Source: Phytophthora colocasiae
Taxonomy: Eukaryota > Oomycota > Peronosporomycetes > Peronosporales > Peronosporaceae
NCBI GenBank assembly: GCA_018806915.1
Contig: JAGKQI010000012.1
Location: forward strand, 223,050 to 287,049
Length of the DNA: 64,000 nucleotides
Direction of reading: 5' to 3'
Part shown: one piece after another, positions 56,015 through 64,000 of the stretch
How positions within the stretch are numbered: position 1 is the first letter of the stretch
How the letters are laid out: each line of letters begins with the position of its first letter
Notes under the pieces: generated by a model
Databases searched by the model: none
What the model was told of the DNA's origin: nothing
What the model saw: only the letters and a program-made list of their open reading frames with translations
Position numbers and translations under genes: made by a program

Positions 56015-57463
56015 TACGGACCCGATCAATCGAGATCCCGTTGCGCTTAAGTCGAATCAGGATGGATCACCCGACACCTTGACTCAAAGGAATAGTACGC
56101 CGGATCTTAACTTGGGGGCGACGCCTCCCCCCTGTTCAAGCAAGGTCGGAGCCAATCTGGCCCAAAGAGCTGGCGACGAAAGGTGGGGTAGAGCACACAG
56201 GGCGTTTACAGCCTTGAAAACCAAGATCGCGTCGACCCCGATCCTCCGTCACTTCGACATGACAAAGTTACCCGTGGTGATCGTGTATGCCAGTGACTGG
56301 GCGATCTCTGCCGCATTAATGCAGGAACACGACCAGATCTACCACCCGGTCGCATTTGCCAGTCGAACCTGAAGACGAACGAGTTAAACTATAATGTTGC
56401 CGAAAAGGAGGTGTTGGCTCTACTTCGGATCCTGGATCTACACTACACCCTGTTGGTGGGACGTCGGATCAAGGTCCTAACCAGACACTCCACGCTTGCC
56501 TGGCTGTTCAAGTCTGCCGGCCTTCAAGGGCGTCTGGGACAATGGTCCGCTCTCCTGTCCCCATGGACACTCGAGATCACGAAGTGTACGAAGGGAGAGG
56601 ATGAGATACTGGGGGCGATCGCAGCTAATATAACGCCTAGATCGGAGATCGACGAAGCCCTGATCGCGATCGCGCCACAGAAGGAACCAAGGCGTAAGAT
56701 CCAGATGCCGATTCCTACCGTAGATCCAGGCAAAGAGCTATGGGTAGTAAGTTTCGACGGCTCGGCACGCGTGAAACGAGGAGGAGGCGCTTTCAGCGCG
56801 ATCGTGTGGAGTTTGCCGGAGTGGAAAGTGATCAAAGCTAGATCAGACTATGCGGAGAGTCTTACTGTCAATGAAGCGGAATACCGTGGGCTCTTGCTAG
56901 GTCTTGGCATGATCGCACAGTTAGAACGCCGCCGTTTGGTCATTTGTGGCGATTCGAACCTAGTGATCCGACAAGTCCGGGGCGAGATCGACTGCAAGGC
57001 GCCAGGATTGACGTTACTGAAACAGAAAGTGCTGGATCATTTGCGGAATTGGGGAGATCACGAGCTTGTCCATGTGAAGAGAGACTGGAATGGGAGCGCA
57101 GACAGCTTGGCGAGCGCCGCGCTGCAGCGAGGAAGCGGGATCGAGGTCCACGATGAAGCAGATCGGTGCGATCTGGTCACCCTTCTGAATCGGCTCGATG
57201 AGGTGTTGACCCCTCGAGTTGAAGATCGAACGGTGCAAGTGTCGGCCGTAGCCACGGGCGCAGCCCGAGCACGACCCGATGCCGCCGTCCTACGAGAGGA
57301 ACTGATCCGGGAGATGCGAGTGGATTCGGATCAGGCGAGCCCAGGACGAGGAGGTCTGGATCGCCGGACTAAAGAAGTACCTGGCTGGGCAGATCGCGGA
57401 TCTTACCCGATCTGGGAGGCTGGATCCATGCCAAGATCGCTTCCGAGTACGAGGTGTAGATGA
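56007..57463 (+). CDS. pol: E3 pol: RNase H and second (archaeal-type) RNase H
   Basis: The first frame (to 56372) has the Gypsy RNase H start VYASDWAISAALMQE and YHPVAFASRT. The next (56411-57463, 350 residues) continues it (AEKEVLALLRILDLHYTLL, RQNK-like arrangement missing) and then contains a complete second RNase H: SFDGSARVKRGGGAF (Asp near 56757), VNEAEYRGLLLGL (Glu), VICGDSNLVIRQV (Asp) and HVKRDWNGSADSLASAAL (Asp near 57100). All four DEDD residues are visible. Such an extra domain is known in Tat-type Gypsy elements of plants and oomycetes and is thought to supply the working RNase H. Confidence 0.88.
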
Positions 57464-58520
57464 ACAGGATCTGTTGTTTTATTGGCCCACCAGGGCCGAA
57501 GATCAAGAAGGTGATCGCACGACCGTCTGATGAGACTCGTGGTCTCCAGAAACGCTACAAGCAGGATGTCCTCCACCACTACCATACGACTTCTGGGAAG
57601 GGGGACATCAAGGGATCGGACGCACTTACGCCAGCGGATCCGAGATCATTTCCACTGGAGGGGATTATATCGGAGTGTGCAGCGATACGGTAAGCGAGTG
57701 TGTAGACTGTGAGACTGGAAAGGGGAGACCCACGATCCGGAGGCAGAGTCACTCTGGGAATCTACGCAAGCTACATACCCATTCCAGATTCATAGCCGAT
57801 GGATCACATACCCTCTCTGCCCAGATCCAACAAAGGTGTGCTACAATACTGAACTGCATGATCTGGGTGGATCTGTTCACTTTGGGATATGTGATCGCAA
57901 AGGTTAGTTCCTCCTGATCGGCCCCAGACCGTCGCGGAATCTTATGAAGAAATGCGTGTTCCGCAGATTTGGCGCTAGCGAGATGATCAGGCACGATCGA
58001 GGAGCCGGGAAGCTTCGCGTCCGACTTCTTCAAAGATCGTTTAATAGGATCCTGGGGCAACGACAACGGGCGACGATGGTCCTACCGAATTCACAGTGCG
58101 CAATGGGACTATGCGGAACGGATGGTGCAAACGGCCACGCTAGGGCAATCAAGATGTATGTTCAAGATCTCGATCAAAAGCGACTGGGATGAATATGCGG
58201 AGAGATTTGACTTTCGCCATTAACACGGCTCACGATCCGGGTCCGTCCGGGGGGAGATACCCTCACTATTTGGTACACGGATGGGACCCGAGATCGACGT
58301 TGGAAGCGACGATCCTGATCAGGTCGACCAGAGCGCCATGACCGCGATCCAAGACCCGATGGAGAGTATCGCGTTCAGGAGACGGTGGGATACTACCAGC
58401 AGTCGAGAGAACAGGTCAACGCTAGGCTGCGAGAGGCGATTGCGGACCGAGCCTGAGTCGACAGTTAATGAGGACGTCGATCCGGCATCCAGATCGAAGC
58501 TGGATCACGTGTTTGGCTAT
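57463..58520 (+). pseudogene. pol: E3 pol: integrase, frameshifted
   Basis: The zinc-binding HHCC region is split over frames: HHYHTTSGKG near 57573, RIRDHFHWRGLYRSVQRY near 57625, and CVDCETGKGRP near 57704. The core is visible as MIWVDLFTLGYVIAK, MIRHDR near 57981 (second catalytic Asp), AERMVQTATRAIKM near 58110 (Glu) and FAINTAHD near 58215. HYLVHGWDPRSTLEA near 58265 is the typical post-core segment. At least five frame changes are needed, so this copy is inactive as written. Confidence 0.8.
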
Positions 58521-58739
58521 ACCTAGATTCGTGTGAAGGAAGCGAGTATGCACGTAAACTCGCTCACCTTTCTGGCACGGCCCGTTCCGTGTTGGGCAGA
58601 GAAGCTCAATGAATTCACGATCAAGCTGGAAATCGCGTGGATCTGATTACTTCATATCTTCCCCGGTGGTCCATGTTTCTAAGCTAAAGCGCTGGTACGG
58701 AATTTCCCGGATCGACCTGGCGGATCGAGTTGACGGTGG

Positions 58740-58971
58740 ATGAAGCAGATCGGCTCGATTTCGATGAGAAGTCCTTCCTTCCGGAAGACAGTTGGGTCCC
58801 GGATCTGGATACCGATGAGTACGGAAGTTGAACGGATCTCGGACATGCGAAGTGGGAAACGAACTCGCTACGGCCGGATATCTATCGTGAATTTCTGGTG
58901 CACTGGGTCGGTTATGATGAGCCAACGTGGGTCATTGACGAAGCTGATCTTAACTGTGGGGCCGCATACTG
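58740..58971 (+). pseudogene. pol: E3 pol: C-terminal chromodomain
   Basis: Over two frames the segment reads EVERISDMRSGKRTRYGR, then EFLVHWVGYDEPTW, then DEADL, the classic chromodomain pattern (E.E.I...R......YLVKW.GY...TWEP...L). The stop is at 58969-58971. Chromodomains at the end of Gypsy integrase steer insertion to heterochromatin by binding methylated histone H3 (family knowledge), which agrees with its present site next to satellite DNA. Confidence 0.8.
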
Positions 58972-59286
58972 AGCGCGTTCCTTACGTGACCACGCTTAAT
59001 CGGAACCGATTCGGCGTGATGTCAGTCACATGAAGAGGTGTAAGGAGAGTCAGGCGAGGTAGACAGGGTTGCTCCTCGCCGTGACTCGAGGAAGCTGATG
59101 GTGGAGAGAATCCAGGATCAGAGCGAGAATTTTACATTTGTGGCATAATGTGCATGTACGTAAAGGGAATTTGACGCTGGAAGATGGTGATCCGGGATGT
59201 CGAGGATGGAGATGAAAGGGGATCACATTCTCAAAATGATGGAGTACTGATGGAATGACTGTGGGGATGGAGAAGTCACGAGAACG
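58972..59286. other. noncoding stretch between pol and the antisense region
   Basis: Purine-rich (GGAGATGGAAGG-type words), no gene seen on either strand. Confidence 0.45.
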
Positions 59287-62200
59287 TTACGAGTGGAGAT
59301 TATGGGAGTTACGAATGGAGATGGAAGGAATGCAGCACGGCCCTGGATGGGGTCTCAGAATCCGGGCTCGAGGGAAGCTCTCGAGCAGGTGATCGAAGTG
59401 GCACGATTTACGGCAGGAAGCGGGAGGAGTGGATTGAACTTGCCGATAAGTCGGGGAATCCTGGTAGCAGGATGGGTTAACCGGGTCTTGCTGATACTGG
59501 TTACGCCACGGATCCGCTCTCGTCACACTCCTCCAGAGCCTCGGGATCAGTGTCTTTCGTCGGCTCTGGGACGTTCGCGTTGGGATCCGCCAGGTTGGCA
59601 CGCGCCGAGAGACCACTCCGGGATACTTCAACGAACCACATCCACACCGACGGAATGGGGAGATGAAGGAAGAACGGATCCAGCAGGATGTCGAGATCGA
59701 ACCACTGATCGCGCATTATGGCGGGGAAGGAGGCGAGGACTGGTCGCCAGTTGCAGACCGCAGCCTGACTCCGCCGGCCTTGCGAGCAGCGTAATACTGC
59801 TGCAGTTCAAGATCCGCATCCTGCATGGCAGAGGTGATCTCGAAGTTGTGGGGTGGCCTCCCAAAAATGTTGACGGTGCCGTTGCCTCCAGAACGCGATA
59901 TAGGTGGCAACGGCCACGGCCAGCGAAGGGGTGTTCTCTCCCTCTCATGCAGATCGAGGGTTCAAACGTAAAGGGACCCGGGTTCGCGAAGTCGTTCCAC
60001 GGCTCCGAGAGCCAGCAGATCCAAGCTGTATCGTTCACGCCCGTGATCAACTCGTGGAAGGTGTATTCGGGTGCGGGGGGGTCGGGTGCAGGCCCAGCCC
60101 TGTATCTGGGAGAGGGAACAGCCAACCCGGAAGGGATCAACAACCGTTTGCTCAGAGAACATGGCGATCAGACCCACGATCGAATACTGCCCGATCACCT
60201 GCGGATCCTTCAGCCGGCACGATGTCAGCAGGCCCGCGAAGGTACGCTGCCGATCCGTACCCTGGAATGAAAGAGGCGACCGGAAACAGGGTGTGGTCGG
60301 AGCCCTGGGCGAGGAACCGCCGGAAGGAGGTGGCGGCGGTGACGGGGGAACCCGGAGGGTGATCCTGGAGACGGCGGGCCTGGATCCATCTGGAGATGGG
60401 CTTGAGCTCGTCCGGGAGACCCCGATCCACGGGGTGCCAGAAGGTCCGGATCTCGGAACCTGACTCAGACTCCGCGCCGGTGCGTCGAGATAGATCGTTG
60501 GCGGCTCATGTGTAAAATATCATCATCCTCGGAGTCCTCCGCCCCGTTGGAAGGCGTTCCGATTCGGCTTCAGAAGCTGGTTCCATTGCTGGGTTCTGGA
60601 CTTCCGTCCTCTTCGGACGGCGACGAGGAAAATGGAGTGCTGGGGATCGTAGTCGGAGTCTTCCTCGTCCTCATCCGGCGAACCACCCTCGGCGGGGAGT
60701 GATCCGGACTGATCCACCTGTAGGCGCTGGGAGTCCGGATCAGGGGCTGGGTGTCGGTTTCCTCCCTCCGACTTGCCTCAGAAGCTTGATCCTCCAACAG
60801 ATCCAGCGGACTCTGCCGTTGATCCTGCCGTTGGGTCAGGACCACCGTGGGTGTGACAGGCTGGAGTTGACCGGGAGCTTCGGTAGCTGCAAGTTTTAGA
60901 CTCACGGTGGAGCTGAGGTGCTCCGAGCCGGACGCTTGCGTGAGGAAGGAGGAACGGCCGGGGAAGCGGAGGCGCTTCGGAGATCTTTTGGTGGCACGAG
61001 CCGCCCGTCGATCCACGCGATCCACGAGGACAAATCGAGCAGAGGAATCCTCGGCGTGGTGCAGCTGTTGCTCGGCTTCGGCATAATCAGCGTCCAGCTC
61101 CTTGGTGAGCTCCTGCTCGAAGCTCCGCGTCTCTGTCGCTGGAGTTGAGGTCGAGCTCTTGTGTCGCCGCATCCCGGAGCGGAACGAGCTGCACATCAAG
61201 GTCTGTGAGAGGACCCAGACAAACGATCTTGGGTGGCATCGTCCAGGTCGACCTGGATTCGATCACGGTCTGCCGTTACTCGATTGAGATCTTGCATTGC
61301 CTGATCCCGGTCGAGGCGGGCCTGGATCCAGGTCTGCGACGGCCTGATCCTTCGCTTGTGGCAATGGCGGCACGATGCTGGACCGAGAGCTGGTCCCGGT
61401 CGTGCTGGATTATTTCCAGATTTCCCAAAGGCGTCTTCGCCAGATCTTTCTGCTCCAGGCTGGATACGGCGGCGGCATCGGCGGCTGCACCCAGAGGCGG
61501 AGCGCGAGTGATCCGGGGCGGATACGTCCTCCAAGGCGAGGTAGTGCCCGAGCCAGTTCAACTCTGGTGATCCTCTGCCTCGCGTTCCAGATACGCGACT
61601 TCGGCTCGAGCGTGGCGAGCAACTCCGCTTGGAGTCCAAGGCGATTAACTCCAACCTTAACTGAGCTTCCTCTGCCCGTCAGGCGGGAGTCTGATCAGCA
61701 GGCATGGCCATAGCCGCTTGTGGACCTTGGGAGTGAATCGTTTCTCTGCCAGCGCTCAAAGGCTACGCTTGAGTGAGGGTCAGGGTCATGACGCACGGCG
61801 GCGAGCTCCCGTTCGCGATCCTGAAGCTCATCCCGGAGTTCAATCTCCGTCTCCCCGGCTATGCGAAGTTCGGCCAGCCCGGAAGTCAGAGATCCTCGAG
61901 CGCAGAGTCTAGCCGCAGTCTGGATCCGGGCTTAAGTCGCTGCTCAGACTCCCGTCGTTCGGCGTCGTGCTGGGCCCGCTGATCCTGCAAGGCGGCGTGA
62001 TCGCGTCCCCACCGATAGCATCTCCGGTTCCCGATCGCAGATGAACGATTTCGGCGTTCAGCCGCAAAATCTCACTCCGCCTTCTGGTCGTCCCGGAAGC
62101 GCTCCATATCCTCCATGTCGGATCGCAACCGGCGAAGACGGTGTCGTCCAGGTGGTCCTGATCGCGGCTCAAGGTCTCCCACGCGCATCCGTTGGCTATG

Positions 62201-62440
62201 GGCCAGCCTCGCTTGGGTAAAGGTGACCAGCTCAGGGTTTACCCCGGGGTTGAGAAGCGGGAGGCCGTGGATCGGGCGGATCGGAGCGAGTGCTCGCTCG
62301 AGGGCGTCCTCGGCGTCAAGGGGGCGAGGAGGCGGATCGAGACATTTCGAGAGAGTGGTGGCGCTTGAACGACTTGGAAGTTCCAGGTGGTGAATGTGGA
62401 AATAAACCCGAAGTGAGCTGCGGCAGCTCAACTTACGTGC
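59287..62440 (-). pseudogene. antisense coding region in the 3' part of E3
   Basis: The plus strand has no Gypsy domain here, while the minus strand shows a chain of long frames that read as one broken protein in the order 62440 to 59287. The start region near 62370 (MSRSASSPP) leads to coiled-coil pieces (LRRLRSDMEDMERFRDDQK, IELRDELQDRERELAAV, RDQAMQDLNRVTADRDRIQ). A cleaner 209-residue frame follows at 60570-61199, then a C-terminal part with FRRFLAQGSDHTLFPVAS and YTFHELITGVNDTAWICW (59628-60430). It ends before the pol stop. No domain is recognised. Antisense ORFs in this position are known for some plant Tat elements; equivalence is inference. A nested reverse element is the alternative. 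Confidence 0.5.
60570..61199 (-). CDS. longest frame of the E3 antisense region (209 aa)
   Basis: Contains a basic Ser/Thr-rich start, an acidic helix (QELTKELDADYAEAEQQ), an Arg-rich part (DRRAARATKRSPKRL) and a Pro/Ser-rich acidic end (SSSPSEEDGSPEPSNG). It overlaps the next frame (61196-61654) by 4 bases. Composition resembles a disordered Gag-like N-terminus, but no capsid or knuckle motif is present. Confidence 0.4.
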   Translation of the reverse strand: MMCSSFRSGMRRHKSSTSTPATETRSFEQELTKELDADYAEAEQQLHHAEDSSARFVLVDRVDRRAARATKRSPKRLRFPGRSSFLTQASGSEHLSSTVSLKLAATEAPGQLQPVTPTVVLTQRQDQRQSPLDLLEDQASEASRREETDTQPLIRTPSAYRWISPDHSPPRVVRRMRTRKTPTTIPSTPFSSSPSEEDGSPEPSNGTSF

Positions 62441-62450
62441 TGGGGGCGGA
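62441..62450 (+). other. polypurine tract before the 3' LTR of E3
   Basis: TGGGGGCGGA directly precedes the LTR start TGTGGTG. It is short and has one C, but is in the right place for plus-strand priming. Confidence 0.5.
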
Positions 62451-64000
62451 TGTGGTGAAGCGGACGAAAATTTTTCCGGAGAGGCGATGTCAGCCACGAA
62501 CCCGAATAGAGAGTCGGAACGAGCGAGACAGGGGGGGACCGGCAGGACTCGCCAGATCTGGGTCGAATCAGACGGAGGTACGATGGGTCCCGCCGGGAAC
62601 AGGCAATGGAGACACCGGCGAAGAAGCAGGTGGAGCGGGTGTGTTCGTGGGTGATCCGAATCCTGCCGTGGTGTTCGTAGGTGATCCGAATCCTGCCGGA
62701 GGAAGAATGGGGAAATCAAAGGATGTTCTCGCGCGATCAACGATGACGGGTCCCCAAGCCGAGGCATGATCAGCTTACCACTGGCGCCCCGAAGCCTCTA
62801 ACAGCAGCACGATCCAACTTCCCGGGCGGCGACGAAGCGAGATCACGTGCAAGATCAGCGCAATGATCCTCTCCCGTATAAGTACGAGATCAGCTCCGGA
62901 TCAAGGTCAACCCCAGGCGCGACGCAGACTCTTCTTGTGGCCTGATCCGGATTCTAAGAAGGATCACCAAGCGGGATCAGGCGGTGATCAAGTCCCGATT
63001 AAAGTACGAGATCAAGCTCCGGGTTAAGTGCGAGATCAGAGTCCCGATTAATGCCACGACCGATCAAGCTCCGGTTAAGTGCGAGATCAAAAGCTTCCGG
63101 TTAGAAGTGCGAGATCCAGAAAGCTTCGGGTTAGGAGTGCGAGATCAAGCTTCCGGTTAAAGTGCGAGATCAAGCTTCAGTTAGGTGCGAGATCAAGCTT
63201 CGAAGTTGAAAGTACGAGATCAAGCTTTCCGGTTAAGTACGGAATCGGCTCAAGATCAGGTTAGGGAACCAAGCTAGTGATCAGCTATGTAGCCAGTGTC
63301 ATGTGGATCGTAGGATGAAGTAAATCAGGATGGGATTAGTAGGCATAGGAATAACCATAAACAGAATCGAATTTGCCCTGAACCACTCAAGTGTCTTCGC
63401 TACGCCTCTGGAACCGGGAACTACATTGGCCCTACAAGCGTCAGGAAGGTATAGGATACGTGACCTGAGTATAGCGGTTAAGTCTGGATAATATATTGGC
63501 CAGCTTTGCCCTATCTAGTGAACTATCCTTCTAAGTGCATACATCGGATCGGAAGGAATTGGTTGTTTAGCCTAAAGATCCCGTCGAATCTCGCCCCTCA
63601 AGACCTCCCGCTATCGGAAGCGGAAAACAACGGAAAGGAAGGGACCGAATCCCGAACATTGGACTATTGGAAGACCTGGATCAAGAACTGCAGGCACCCG
63701 GATCAAGGCTCGAAGGAACTCGCCTCACGACCGGGATCAAGTACCCCGAGGTGGAGTGAAGAACTTCCACGCCGCCTCAAACCCCTGCGTCACCTAAGCC
63801 CAAGACCTTCTTCTCGTCCTGGCAAGACATCTTCTGTAGTTACCTGGAAGAGCGTAACCCGCCACTACCGACGGGTACACAAGGTGAACACTACACGCAA
63901 CAAGATCACGAGATCATCGGGGACCCTCCGTTAGTCGGTGTCTGGGCGCAAGTGGCGATCGCGATCGGCCTCAACCAGATTTTGGTCAGATCCGCTCCAC
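62451..64000 (+). repeat. 3' LTR of E3, cut by the window end
   Basis: Matches the 5' LTR from its first base. The window stops at ...CCGCTCCAC, about 4 bases before the expected end, so the insertion site duplication is not visible. It is longer than the 5' copy because of many one- to three-base insertions, especially between 63000 and 63250. Confidence 0.92.

Larger units (their letters stand above)
49513..64000 (+). mobile_element. Ty3/Gypsy retrotransposon E3 with dual RNase H, chromodomain and antisense region
   Basis: Both LTRs are present (49513-51013 and 62451 to the window end), with 7-bp inverted ends TGTGGTG/CACCACA. The order is LTR, primer-binding site, gag, protease, RT, RNase H, second RNase H, integrase, chromodomain, a 3.1-kb region coding on the opposite strand, polypurine tract, LTR. 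Length is about 14.5 kb. It is inserted in the E2 LTR. The second RNase H places it with the Tat-like Gypsy elements known from plants and oomycetes. Confidence 0.9.

Overview
The window is repeat-dense eukaryotic DNA. The set of element types best fits an oomycete (Peronosporales-like); this is an inference from family resemblance, not a database result. Supporting signs are Ty3/Gypsy elements with a second RNase H plus a chromodomain, several piggyBac and Tc1/mariner-type transposases with cysteine-rich add-ons, sparse short introns, and a kinesin-13 pseudogene as the only recognisable cellular gene. No prokaryotic operon structure is present.

Layout. (1) 1-10.8 kb is a DNA-transposon graveyard: the 3' end of a piggyBac transposase gene, a frameshifted DDE transposase with a convergent coiled-coil ORF, a small Harbinger-like element with 22-bp terminal inverted repeats (TIRs) nested in satellite-derived sequence, and a piggyBac-type locus. 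That locus has an intact 797-aa transposase ORF, and its upstream coding region is split by a Tc1-like element (1136 bp, 29-bp TIRs, TA duplication). (2) 10.86-19.37 kb is a large inverted repeat: two 2.7-kb arms around a 3.07-kb spacer, each carrying the same frameshifted kinesin-13 pseudogene. Only the right copy keeps the N-terminal region (to about 20.1 kb). (3) 20.4-32.9 kb is a higher-order satellite array. Its 353-bp monomer itself looks like an old dimer, and it alternates with a 36/72-bp minisatellite, a 269-bp block, a ~118-bp block and a ~160-bp block. Successive higher-order units differ by exactly three monomers. (4) 32.9-49.5 kb holds two head-to-tail minus-strand Ty3/Gypsy copies (E1, E2) sharing one LTR. 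Both have gag, protease and an RT cut off before YxDD, so they look non-autonomous. (5) 49.5-64.0 kb is a nearly complete ~14.5-kb plus-strand Ty3/Gypsy element (E3) inserted in the outer LTR of E2. It has gag, protease, RT, RNase H, a second RNase H, integrase and a chromodomain, then a ~3.1-kb region coding on the opposite strand before the 3' LTR, which reaches the window end.

How the parts relate. E1/E2 and E3 share the same 18-nt primer-binding site and similar RT, so E3-type enzymes could plausibly mobilise E1/E2. The nesting order is readable: satellite and E1/E2 came first, then E3 landed in E2; the Tc1-like element landed in the piggyBac locus. Many frames are broken by single-base indels. 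These are clustered in E2 gag and in the right LTR of E3, so part of the apparent decay may be consensus error in repeats rather than biology.
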